Shown: positions 1 to 7,810 of the stretch, piece after piece
How positions within the stretch are numbered: the first letter of the stretch is position 1
How the letters are laid out: each line of letters starts with the position of its first letter
Assembly: GCA_910573745.1 (NCBI GenBank)
Contig: CAJSYI010000006.1
Coordinates: 35,741 to 99,740 of the forward strand
Direction: 5' to 3'
Source: Muribaculaceae bacterium
Lineage (GTDB): Bacteria > Bacteroidota > Bacteroidia > Bacteroidales > Muribaculaceae
DNA length: 64,000 bases
Position numbers and translations under genes: made by a program
Notes under the pieces: model-generated
Databases searched by the model: none
What the model was told of the DNA's origin: nothing
Seen by the model: only the letters and a program-made list of their open reading frames with translations

Positions 1-1392
1 GGCAAGCAGCCCGATGCAGAGAGATACTTCGTGGCCTATCTTAAATCCCCACAGCTTGTCGGTCAGTGCGCCGAATCCTTCTGGTGCGAAGAAGATGTAT
101 GTAACGGTTACGCATGTCATAAAAAGAGCCGGTATAAGCGTAATGATGTAAGGTTTGGCCTCTTTGGCAAGATAGACCGTTATCGTCCAAAGAGTGAATA
201 CTGAAAGCACTTGGTTGCACCATGCGAAATAACGCCATAGAGCGTCATAAGGGAGAAGCATGATAAGGAAGCAGAGGCCGAAAATCGGCAATGAGACGGC
301 CAGGCGTTTCGCAATCTTTCTCTGTTTTATGCCCATGAAGTCGGCGGCAATCAGGCGAGCCGAGCGCAAAGCCGTGTCTCCGGATGTGATGGGGGCGGCT
401 ATCACGCCGAGGATTGCGAGGATGCCGCCGAGCGTGCCGAGCCATGAGCGCGAAAGCTGGTCTACGAGCAGAGCGGGCGAACCGTTGCCGAGGAAATCCT
501 GAAGCCCGTCGTAGCCTCCTGTGAACGTGATTGCGGCAGCTGCCCATATCAAGGCTACGATCCCTTCGGCCACCATCGCTCCGTAGAACACAGGGCGAGC
601 GTGTTTCTCGTTCTTGAGGCAACGCGCCATCATCGGGCTTTGCGTGGCGTGGAAGCCGGAAATCGCTCCGCAGGCTATTGAGACGAACATCATCGGGAAT
701 ATCGGGTTGGCCTCAGGGTCGGCCTTGTGGTTGTAGAACTGATGCCAGATTTCCGGCACTGCATCGGAATGCACGAAAAGCATGGCCATTATTCCGAGTG
801 CCATGAAAAGCAATGCCACTCCGAAAAGCGGATAGAGCTTGCCTATCAGCTTGTCCACTGGCAGAAGGGTGGCGGCCATGTAATAGACGAAAATCACGAC
901 AATCCAGAAAAGCCGGTCGAGGCTCTGCGGAGTCAACATCGCGAGAAGGTCGGCGGGATTGTAGACGAACACCGCGCCGACGAGAATCATGAGCAGCAGC
1001 GCGAACACACGCATGACGTTCTTGACCTTGCTGCCCAACTGGTTTCCGACGATTTCCGGAAGCGATGCGCCGTTTTCACGCAGAGAAAGCATTCCGGAAA
1101 GGTAGTCGTGGACAGCACCGGCGAATATGGTTCCGAACACTATCCAAAGAAACGCCGCCGGGCCGTACATCACGCCCATTATCGCACCGAAGATAGGGCC
1201 GAGTCCCGCTATGTTGAGGAACTGGATGAGAAAAATCTTCCAAGTCGGCAAAGCCACATAGTCCACGCCGTCGGCCATCGTATGCACGGGGGTGGTGCGT
1301 TTCGGGTCGGCACCGAACACATTGCTCACGAACTTTCCGTAAGTGAAATAGCCGATTATCAATATCGCCAGAGCGATTACGAACGAAATCAT
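1..1392 (-). CDS. cstA: Carbon starvation protein CstA (3' end beyond window)
   Basis: This is a multi-pass inner-membrane transporter of the CstA family, known in other bacteria for uptake of peptides or pyruvate under carbon limitation. Reading the minus strand from ATG at 1392 gives an open frame of 464 codons with no stop before the left edge. The protein starts MISFVIALAILIIGYFTYG and contains the family signatures TVDGVDY-like 'MADGVDYV' near residue 45, 'NIAGLGPIFGAIMG' near 65 and 'GFHATQSPMMAR' near 245, with many hydrophobic segments. Only the C-terminal end is missing. It is followed upstream by the TPR/PD40 gene on the same strand, about 60 bp away. The family call is very sure; the substrate is not visible in the sequence. 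Confidence 0.93.
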   Translation of the reverse strand, partial: MISFVIALAILIIGYFTYGKFVSNVFGADPKRTTPVHTMADGVDYVALPTWKIFLIQFLNIAGLGPIFGAIMGVMYGPAAFLWIVFGTIFAGAVHDYLSGMLSLRENGASLPEIVGNQLGSKVKNVMRVFALLLMILVGAVFVYNPADLLAMLTPQSLDRLFWIVVIFVYYMAATLLPVDKLIGKLYPLFGVALLFMALGIMAMLFVHSDAVPEIWHQFYNHKADPEANPIFPMMFVSIACGAISGFHATQSPMMARCLKNEKHARPVFYGAMVAEGIVALIWAAAAITFTGGYDGLQDFLGNGSPALLVDQLSRSWLGTLGGILAILGVIAAPITSGDTALRSARLIAADFMGIKQRKIAKRLAVSLPIFGLCFLIMLLPYDALWRYFAWCNQVLSVFTLWTITVYLAKEAKPYIITLIPALFMTCVTVTYIFFAPEGFGALTDKLWGFKIGHEVSLCIGLLA

Positions 1393-1451
1393 ATTGATTC
1401 AGGATTTTTGATGTTGGTTCTGTATTGTTGCATCTGCATTCAGTGAAGACA

Positions 1452-2885
1452 TTACCTTGCTTCGGCGCGGAAGACATCGCTTCTCAGTCTGCGCAGTCGG
1501 CCGAGGTCGGTCTCAAGGGCTTTTTCTGCCTGTATGATCTGTGAGGCGAGGCGTTCGGATGGATTGTCTGCGTAGTCGCGGCGCAACTTCTTCAATGCCT
1601 TCTCATCATGGTCGTATTTCTTTTTCGCCTCCAGATACCTTTTCATTGCCTCCCGTCCGGCTTCGGTCTTGAAATCATCGAGCGAGGTGCAGACGCGACC
1701 TTTCCCCATCGGGAAACGGAAGTCTGCCTTCTTTACTTTGGCATTAGGGTCGATTTCTGCAAGCGCGGCGCGGATTTCCGAAAAGTCCTCATTGCCTTGA
1801 GTGTCGGCTATGCGGTCGATGCGTGCCAAAGCCATCACATCGTCTTCATCGGGATTGCAGTTCTTGCGCAGGTCGTTGGTCTTGAAGACGTAGACTGTTA
1901 CTTTGCCGTCGAGGCGGTTGCGGTCTGTGGCCCACCATCCCACACCGTTGAGTTCATCTATGGCAAGCATAAAGTCGTCATACGGGGAATTATACGGCAT
2001 GCCCATATTCTGAGGCTGGAGATATTCGCCAGTGGCGGCGTCGCGAGAGGCCACGAAAATGTCGTAGCCTCCTATCGATTCCGGGCCGTCGTTGGCGAAA
2101 TAGAGCGTCAGCCCGTCGGCCATCATGAACGGATAGTCTGAATCTCCTTCGAGAAGTCCGTCGCCCGTGAGCATCGGTTTGTGCCAAGTGCCGTCGGTAA
2201 GTCTTATCGACTCATAGATTCGTTGCGTGCCGATTGTGTCAGGTTCGGCCCACATTGCGAAATCGCCCGCCTCGTTGAAGAATGCCATTGAGGCCGGTTG
2301 TCGGCTTTCTTCTGCGGGAATGGCCTCCGGGTCGGCAAGCCTTCCGGCAGAGGCCGGAAGCCGGTAAGCCTTGTGGAAGTCTTCGAAATCGACAGCTATG
2401 CTGTCAATCACTGCAATCTTCTCTACGCGGTCGAGGAAGCCTTCAGCTGCGGATATGCGGTTCTCCTCCTCTTCCGCCTCAGGGGCTATGGGCTTTTTTG
2501 CTCGGTTCTTCATTTGGCGGTACTTGGCGTAAAGTTCCGAGGCCATCGGGAAGTCATAGTCAAGATAGGCGAGCCGTCCGAGATAACGGTAGGCATCGGC
2601 CACGCCTTTGGCCTTGGCGGTGTCGAAGCGTTTTCTTGCTCCGGCGTAATCGCCGAGTTCAAAACGGCATTCGCCCAGGAGCTGGTTGAGCATTCCAGCC
2701 TGGCTGCTTTTCGGAGCTCGGTCGAGTTCGGCAGTCAGAATCTGCTCGGCGGCTTCGAAGTCTGCGCCGTCCATAAGCTCACGCGCATCAGACACCACAT
2801 CTGCCGAAGTGCCGAAAGCCGAAAACAAAGCCATTGTGGCGGCAATGGTCTTCTTAATCCGTGAAAAAGAGGTTTTGGTTTTCAT
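1452..2885 (-). CDS. TPR and PD40 (WD40-like) repeat periplasmic protein
   Basis: A predicted exported protein of 477 residues. It begins MKTKTSFSRIKKTIAATMAL, a signal peptide ending near SADV. Residues about 25-130 are helical TPR-like repeats (GARKRFDTAKAKG, ELYAKYRQMK). The middle, about 200-330, carries PD40 beta-propeller segments: 'GDSDYPFMMADGLTLYFAND' followed by GGYDIFVASRD. The last 80 residues are a charged coiled coil. Such TPR-PD40 proteins in Bacteroidetes are cell-envelope proteins related to TolB and OmpA-PD40 scaffolds; the exact role is unknown. I chose the second in-frame ATG (2885) over 2894 because it starts the signal peptide. A TAACTTTG -7 box at 2892-2899 would place the transcript start almost at this codon, so the mRNA may be leaderless. 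Confidence 0.8.
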   Translation of the reverse strand: MKTKTSFSRIKKTIAATMALFSAFGTSADVVSDARELMDGADFEAAEQILTAELDRAPKSSQAGMLNQLLGECRFELGDYAGARKRFDTAKAKGVADAYRYLGRLAYLDYDFPMASELYAKYRQMKNRAKKPIAPEAEEEENRISAAEGFLDRVEKIAVIDSIAVDFEDFHKAYRLPASAGRLADPEAIPAEESRQPASMAFFNEAGDFAMWAEPDTIGTQRIYESIRLTDGTWHKPMLTGDGLLEGDSDYPFMMADGLTLYFANDGPESIGGYDIFVASRDAATGEYLQPQNMGMPYNSPYDDFMLAIDELNGVGWWATDRNRLDGKVTVYVFKTNDLRKNCNPDEDDVMALARIDRIADTQGNEDFSEIRAALAEIDPNAKVKKADFRFPMGKGRVCTSLDDFKTEAGREAMKRYLEAKKKYDHDEKALKKLRRDYADNPSERLASQIIQAEKALETDLGRLRRLRSDVFRAEAR

Positions 2886-2891
2886 CAACCG

Positions 2892-2899
2892 CAAAGTTA
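2892..2899 (-). promoter_or_regulatory. -7 box (TAACTTTG) of the TPR/PD40 gene
   Basis: TAACTTTG on the minus strand matches the Bacteroidetes TAnnTTTG -7 element and ends 6 bases before the ATG at 2885. I see no good TTG at the -33 position, so this is a partial match. Confidence 0.45.
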
Positions 2900-3064
2900 G
2901 TCAAAACATTCCTATTGTCATAAAAAACACCCATAAATTATCGTAAAATGCCTCCGGAAAAACTACTGTATGGATGAACTGATGCCTAATGCCAGTTGAT
3001 GGCTGCTTGCAAAATGCAGAGTACGAAAAATATGGCTTGAATCCAGATTTGGCAAGGTTCGGTC

Positions 3065-3094
3065 TGCACACAATGTGGATTTGTGTGCATTTTT
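3065..3094 (+). terminator. Hairpin plus T-tract in the 2.9-3.25 kb intergenic region
   Basis: A perfect 9-bp stem (TGCACACAA / TTGTGTGCA, arms 3065-3073 and 3081-3089) is followed by TTTTT. It has the form of a rho-independent terminator on the plus strand, yet the gene upstream is on the minus strand, so it would have to end an unannotated short plus-strand transcript from 2.9-3.06 kb or act as a spacer terminator. No convincing coding sequence lies in 2900-3256. Confidence 0.5.
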
Positions 3095-3128
3095 CGGGCC
3101 GGAATTTCGTCAGTTGTGGGAAAAGTGT

Positions 3129-3211
3129 TACCTTTGCAGTCGGCTTGATTCCGAACCGCAGGTCCGGAACGTTACGGCTTGTCCGGACAAGCCGCCTCAA
3201 AGGATTGAGGC
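3129..3211 (+). promoter_or_regulatory. Promoter -7 box and structured 5' leader of etfB
   Basis: A TACCTTTG -7 box (3129-3136) lies about 120 bases upstream of etfB. The predicted leader then contains TTCCG...CGGAA, a perfect 20-base palindrome CGGCTTGTCCGGACAAGCCG (3175-3194), and directly after it a GCCTCAA-AGGA-TTGAGGC hairpin (3194-3211). No T-tract follows, so this is not a simple terminator. It could stabilise the mRNA or regulate translation of the etf operon; that role is inference. Confidence 0.45.
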
Positions 3212-3256
3212 CCATTGATATAGACAATATAAATTAACAACATAAACTTCACAGTT

Positions 3257-4126
3257 ATGAGTTTGAATATCATTGTGCTTGCAAAGCAAGTGCCTGATAC
3301 CCGAAACGTAGGCAAGGATGCCATGAAGGAGGACGGTACAATCAACCGTGCCGTCTTGCCGGCAATCTTCAACCCGGAAGACCTCAACGCTCTCGAGCAG
3401 GCCCTTAAGCTGAAGGAAATGTATCCCGGCTCGAAGGTTACGCTTCTTACCATGGGACCCGGCCGTGCTGCGGAAATAGTGCGCGAAGGTCTCTATCGTG
3501 GGGCAGACGGCGGCATCGTGCTTTCCGACCGTGCCTTCGCCGGTTCCGACACGCTTGCCACTTCCTATGCCCTGAGTGCTGCGGTGCGCAAGATTGGCGA
3601 TTTCGACATCATCGTGGGCGGACGCCAGGCCATCGACGGCGATACGGCACAGGTAGGCCCGCAGATAGCTGAAAAGCTCAACCTCCCGCAGGTTACATAT
3701 GCAGAAGAAATCATAAGCGCAGAAGACGGCAAAGTGGTGGTGAAGCGCCGCATCGAAAGCGGTGTGGAGACTGTGAAGGCTCCGATGCCCCTCGTGGTTA
3801 CGGTCAACGGTTCTGCCGCTCCGTGCCGTCCGCGCAATGCAAAGGCTCTCCAGAAATACAAGTACGCAGCCGCTCCTTCGGAAGTCGCTGCCGACGAGTC
3901 CCGCAAGGAGTTCATCTCCAAGCGTCCTTATCTCGGCATCGGCGAATGGAGCGCGATGGATGTGGAGGCCGACCTCTCGCAGTGCGGTCTTGCCGGTTCT
4001 CCCACCAAAGTGAAAGCCATCGAGAATGTGGTCTTCACCGCGAAGGAGGCACGCAATATAGAGAACAACGACGTTGAGCTTGAAGGGCTCATCAAAGAGC
4101 TCATAGCCAACCATACCATCGGCTGA
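3257..4126 (+). CDS. etfB: Electron transfer flavoprotein beta subunit
   Basis: The small subunit of the heterodimeric electron-transfer flavoprotein, which accepts electrons from acyl-CoA dehydrogenases and passes them on. It is 289 residues long, normal for the FixA/EtfB type. The N-terminus MSLNIIVLAKQVPDTRNVG and the motifs GGRQAIDGDTAQVGPQ (about residue 120) and 'MPLVVTVNGSAAPCRPRNAK' (about 178-196) are diagnostic of the nucleotide-binding fold. It is the first gene of an operon: etfA starts 25 bases later, then an acyl-CoA dehydrogenase. The cytosolic complex probably serves that dehydrogenase. Transcription likely starts near 3145 behind the TACCTTTG box, giving a hairpin-rich leader. 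Confidence 0.97.
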   Translation: MSLNIIVLAKQVPDTRNVGKDAMKEDGTINRAVLPAIFNPEDLNALEQALKLKEMYPGSKVTLLTMGPGRAAEIVREGLYRGADGGIVLSDRAFAGSDTLATSYALSAAVRKIGDFDIIVGGRQAIDGDTAQVGPQIAEKLNLPQVTYAEEIISAEDGKVVVKRRIESGVETVKAPMPLVVTVNGSAAPCRPRNAKALQKYKYAAAPSEVAADESRKEFISKRPYLGIGEWSAMDVEADLSQCGLAGSPTKVKAIENVVFTAKEARNIENNDVELEGLIKELIANHTIG

Positions 4127-4151
4127 TACCAATCATAATAACTTCAGAACA

Positions 4152-5180
4152 ATGGCAAATCAGAACAACCTCATAGTTTATTGCGAATTCGAAGACGGTA
4201 AGGTGGCCGATGTGAGCCTTGAGCTTCTGACCAAAGGCCGGCAGCTTGCCGACAAGCTCGGTGTGAAGCTCGAAGCCGTAGTGGCCGGCGACGACCTCAA
4301 GGACATAGAGAAGCAGATTTTCCCTTATGGCGTGGACACGATCTATAAGGCCGAGGACAAGCGTCTCTATCCCTACACTTCGCTTCCCCATTCGTCGCTC
4401 CTCATCAACCTATTCCGCGAAATCAAGCCGCAGATTGCATTCATGGGCGCGACTTCAATCGGCCGCGACCTCGGCCCGCGTGTCAGCTCCTGCCTGCACA
4501 GCGGCCTGACGGCAGACTGCACGAGCCTTGAAATCGGCGACCACACCGACCCGAAGACAGGGGAGGAATACAAGAACCTTCTCTATCAGATACGTCCGGC
4601 TTTCGGAGGCAACATTGTGGCCACTATCGTCAACCCGGAATGCCGTCCGCAGATGGCCACGGTGCGCGAAGGGGTCATGAAGCGTGAGGTGCGCGACAGC
4701 AATTATAAAGGAGAAGTGGTCAACCTCGACGTGAACAAATATGTGAATCCTGAGGATTTCTGCGTGGAGATCATAGACCGCCATGTGGAGAAGTCGAAGG
4801 TCAACCTCAAGGGTTCCCCGATTATCGTGGCCGGTGGCTACGGTGTAGGAAGCAAGGAGAATTTCGACCTCCTTTATCAGCTTGCCGAGACGCTCGGGGC
4901 GGAAGTTGGCGCAAGCCGCGCCGCAGTCGATGCCGGATGGGCCGACCATGACCGACAGATAGGGCAGACCGGCGTGACGGTGCGTCCGAAGCTTTACATC
5001 GCATGCGGCATCTCCGGCCAGATCCAGCATATCGCCGGTATGCAGGAAAGCTCGATCATCATTTCTGTCAACTCCGACCCCAACGCTCCGATCAACGCCA
5101 TCGCCGACTATGTGATTACCGGCAAGATCGAAGACGTGCTTCCCAAACTCATCAAGTATTACAAAAAGAACTCAAAGTAA
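4152..5180 (+). CDS. etfA: Electron transfer flavoprotein alpha subunit
   Basis: The large ETF subunit, 342 residues, which binds the redox FAD. The C-terminal half carries the family signature: GGYGVGSKENFDLLYQLAE (about 220-240), GASRAAVDAGWADHDRQIGQ, and the FAD-binding 'LYIACGISGQIQHIAGMQ' followed by NSDPNAPI. It is 25 bases after etfB and 3 bases before the acyl-CoA dehydrogenase ATG, so the three are almost certainly co-transcribed. Together they form a soluble system that oxidises or reduces acyl-CoA thioesters. The sequence does not show whether this ETF is an electron-bifurcating type; the partner enzyme alone does not settle it. Confidence 0.97.
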   Translation: MANQNNLIVYCEFEDGKVADVSLELLTKGRQLADKLGVKLEAVVAGDDLKDIEKQIFPYGVDTIYKAEDKRLYPYTSLPHSSLLINLFREIKPQIAFMGATSIGRDLGPRVSSCLHSGLTADCTSLEIGDHTDPKTGEEYKNLLYQIRPAFGGNIVATIVNPECRPQMATVREGVMKREVRDSNYKGEVVNLDVNKYVNPEDFCVEIIDRHVEKSKVNLKGSPIIVAGGYGVGSKENFDLLYQLAETLGAEVGASRAAVDAGWADHDRQIGQTGVTVRPKLYIACGISGQIQHIAGMQESSIIISVNSDPNAPINAIADYVITGKIEDVLPKLIKYYKKNSK

Positions 5181-5183
5181 GCC

Positions 5184-6884
5184 ATGGCTAATTTCTATAC
5201 AGACAACCCTTCGCTCAAGGTGCATCTGACGCACCCCATGATGAAGAAAATCGTGGAGCTTAAAGAGAGAGACTTCGCTGATGCCGACAAATTCGACTAT
5301 GCGCCTCAGAATTTCGACGACGCAATGGACTCATACGACAAGGTGCTTGAGATCGTCGGCGAAATCTGCGGAGACATAATCGCCGAAAACGCTGAGGATG
5401 TTGACCACAACGGCCCACGCGTGGAAAACGGCCGTGTCGTATATGCCGAAGGCACCAAGAAGAACCTTGACGCCTGCCGCAAGGCCGGACTTATGGGCAT
5501 GTCGATGCCTCGCCGCCTCGGAGGCCTGAACTTCCCCATCACGCCGTATATTATGGCTGCCGACATCGTGAGCCGTGCAGATGCGGGTTTCGAGAACCTG
5601 TGGGGACTCCAGGACTGCGCCGAGACGATATATGAATTCGCTTCCGACGAGCAGAAGGAGAAGTACATCCCGCGTGTCTGCGCAGGAGAGACCATGTCGA
5701 TGGACCTCACTGAGCCGGATGCCGGTTCCGACCTCCAGTCCGTCATGCTCAAGGCTTCCCAGAAAGAGGACGGTTCGTGGGTGGTGAACGGCGTTAAACG
5801 CTTCATCACCAACGGAGACAGCGACATACACCTCGTGCTCGCACGCTCAGAGGAAGGCTCCAAGGATGGACGTGGTCTTTCGATGTTCATCTACGACAAG
5901 CGCAACGGCGGTGTAACCGTGCGCCGCATCGAGAACAAGATGGGCATCAAGGGTTCGCCGACATGCGAACTCGTGTACAAGGATGCTCCCGTGGAGCTTG
6001 TAGGTTCACGCCGGATGGGGCTGATAAAGTATGTGATGGCTCTTATGAACGGTGCGCGCCTCGGCATAGCCGCTCAGTCGGTCGGTCTCAGCGAGGCCGC
6101 TTACCGTGAGGCTCTTGCTTATGCCAAGGACCGCCGCCAGTTCGGAAAGGCCATCATCGACTTCCCGGCTGTGGCTGAAATCCTTTCGCTTATGAAGGCC
6201 AAGCTTGACGCTTCCCGCACGCTTCTCTACGCTTGCTCGCGCTTCGTGGACATGTACAAGATATACGACGACATCGCGAAAGAGCGCAAACTCGAACCTG
6301 AAGAGAAGGCCGAACAGAAGCATTTCAGCAAGCTGGCCGACGCATTCACCCCGCTTGCAAAAGGCATGACTTCGGAATACTGCAACCAGAACACATATGA
6401 CTGCATACAGATCCACGGTGGTTCGGGCTTTATGAAGGACTATGCATGCGAACGTCTCTACCGCGATGCGCGCATTACGTCCATCTATGAAGGCACCACC
6501 CAGCTTCAGGTTGTGGCCGCAATCCGCCATGTGACCACCGGCACTTACCTCAGCTTCATGCAGGAGGCAGAGAAAGAGGAAGTGTGTGCCGATGATCAGG
6601 ACATCAAGAGCATCCTCGTAGAGATGTCTCAGCAATATGCCGCTGCCGTCGAGGCCGTTACCGCAGGCAAGGATCCCAAGTTCGTTGACTTTATGGCTCG
6701 TCGTCTCGTGGAGATGGCCGGACACGTGGTCATGGGCTACCTGCTTCTTGCCGACACGCAGCGCGACGCCGAGGTGCGCCGTTCGCTCCGTGTCTATGTG
6801 AAGTACGGCCAGGCCGAGGTTGCCAAGCATGCCGGCTTCATCGCCAATTTCCGTCCTGAACAGATGGACGAATATCTTTATTGA
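5184..6884 (+). CDS. Acyl-CoA dehydrogenase with C-terminal extension
   Basis: A flavin-dependent acyl-CoA dehydrogenase of 566 residues, longer than the usual 380-400 because of N-terminal and C-terminal helical additions. The core has LTEPDAGSDLQSV and NGVKRFITNGD for FAD/substrate contact, RRQFGKAI, and 'IHGGSGFMKDYACERLYRD' followed by ITSIYEGTTQLQ, in which the Glu of YEGT is the catalytic base position of the MCAD family. The gene sits 3 bases after etfA. The substrate is not evident. Because the same genome has an arylpyruvate-to-aryl-CoA operon at 44-49 kb, a role in reducing aryl-acrylyl-CoA is one possibility; straight-chain butyryl-CoA-type chemistry is another. Confidence 0.93.
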   Translation: MANFYTDNPSLKVHLTHPMMKKIVELKERDFADADKFDYAPQNFDDAMDSYDKVLEIVGEICGDIIAENAEDVDHNGPRVENGRVVYAEGTKKNLDACRKAGLMGMSMPRRLGGLNFPITPYIMAADIVSRADAGFENLWGLQDCAETIYEFASDEQKEKYIPRVCAGETMSMDLTEPDAGSDLQSVMLKASQKEDGSWVVNGVKRFITNGDSDIHLVLARSEEGSKDGRGLSMFIYDKRNGGVTVRRIENKMGIKGSPTCELVYKDAPVELVGSRRMGLIKYVMALMNGARLGIAAQSVGLSEAAYREALAYAKDRRQFGKAIIDFPAVAEILSLMKAKLDASRTLLYACSRFVDMYKIYDDIAKERKLEPEEKAEQKHFSKLADAFTPLAKGMTSEYCNQNTYDCIQIHGGSGFMKDYACERLYRDARITSIYEGTTQLQVVAAIRHVTTGTYLSFMQEAEKEEVCADDQDIKSILVEMSQQYAAAVEAVTAGKDPKFVDFMARRLVEMAGHVVMGYLLLADTQRDAEVRRSLRVYVKYGQAEVAKHAGFIANFRPEQMDEYLY

Positions 6885-6905
6885 TTAAGAGGCTCTGTCG
6901 GGCCT

Positions 6906-7751
6906 ATGACTGAAATAAAACAGATTGACAGGGATGCGCCTCTATCCGGCGCGTCCCTTTATCAGAATATGAAACAGGAATACACGGAATCGCATTTCCT
7001 GTCCGCAGGCGAGGTAAACGCTGAGGGAGAGATGTCATTGCCGATACTTGCCTCGAAAATCATAGACATCGCGACGGCTCATGCCAATTCTCTCGGAATA
7101 GGCAATCCCGATATGCCCGACACGGATATGGGCTGGGTGCTTTCACGGCTCACTGTCGAAATGGAGCGGTGGCCGCGTGCCGACGAGACATACTCAATCA
7201 CCACCTGGATTGAGGAATGGAACCGTCATTTCTCCCTGCGCTGTTTCTGCATCGCCGATGCAGGCGGAAGCACGCTCGGATATGCGCGTACCGTATGGAT
7301 GGTGATGAATACGCGCACTCGGGAGAACGCAGGTCTGTCCCGACTCAATCTTGCGCCGGAAATGGTTTCCGCCCGCGAATGCCCAATAGACCGCCAGGCT
7401 AAGCACCGGACTATCGTCGAGGCCGGAAATATGGAGAATCCTCCCCGCAATTCGTTGACTGCCACGGAGGAGACTGGCAGTTACCGTTTCAGGTATTGCG
7501 ACATAGATTTCTACAGGCATGTCAACACTGTCCGGTACATCGACCTCCTGCTCAACCGGTTTCCTCTCGAGCGTTATGACCGCGACTTCATAAAGCGTGT
7601 GGAACTGAACTTCCTCCATGAAGCGAAATACGGCACGGAAGTGCGCATACTCACGTCTAAGAGCGAAGAGAATCCGGAACTCTTCAATATGGCACTCGTT
7701 TCCGATGATAAGACTCTTCTCTTCGCAAGGCTGCTTTTCGCAGGAAGATGA
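6906..7751 (+). CDS. Acyl-ACP thioesterase (FatA/B-like double hot-dog)
   Basis: A 281-residue cytosolic enzyme that releases free fatty acids from acyl-carrier protein. Two hot-dog halves are visible: the N-terminal half around 'MGWVLSRLTVEMERWPRADE' and 'ITTWIEEWNRHFSLRCF', and the C-terminal half with YRFRYCDIDFYRHVNTVRYIDLLL, which matches the plant and bacterial Fat motif with the catalytic Asn-His pair HVN. It starts 21 bases after the acyl-CoA dehydrogenase and may be the last gene of that operon. Substrate chain length cannot be read from the sequence. Confidence 0.9.
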   Translation: MTEIKQIDRDAPLSGASLYQNMKQEYTESHFLSAGEVNAEGEMSLPILASKIIDIATAHANSLGIGNPDMPDTDMGWVLSRLTVEMERWPRADETYSITTWIEEWNRHFSLRCFCIADAGGSTLGYARTVWMVMNTRTRENAGLSRLNLAPEMVSARECPIDRQAKHRTIVEAGNMENPPRNSLTATEETGSYRFRYCDIDFYRHVNTVRYIDLLLNRFPLERYDRDFIKRVELNFLHEAKYGTEVRILTSKSEENPELFNMALVSDDKTLLFARLLFAGR

Positions 7752-7782
7752 CCTTTGCAACCGATGTGCAGCCGATTGTGGT

Positions 7783-7790
7783 TAACTTTG
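7783..7790 (+). promoter_or_regulatory. -7 box (TAACTTTG) of the metal ATPase gene
   Basis: TAACTTTG followed by CATCATAAAACAAAAGGAAT and then the ATG at 7811. The distance suggests a leader of about 15 bases. A TTG occurs upstream but at 25 bases, outside the usual 19-20. Confidence 0.5.
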
Positions 7791-7810
7791 CATCATAAAA
7801 CAAAAGGAAT

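Noticed and set aside
727..1446. 239-codon plus-strand frame over cstA
   Set aside because: Antisense to a clear transporter gene; His/Glu-rich composition is typical of a shadow frame.
2989..3237. 82-codon plus-strand frame in the intergenic region before etfB
   Set aside because: It runs through the terminator-like hairpin, the -7 box and the leader hairpins, which explain the sequence better than a gene.
3197..4132. Open frame of 311 codons antisense to etfB
   Set aside because: Shadow of a clear etfB gene; no domain or start signal.
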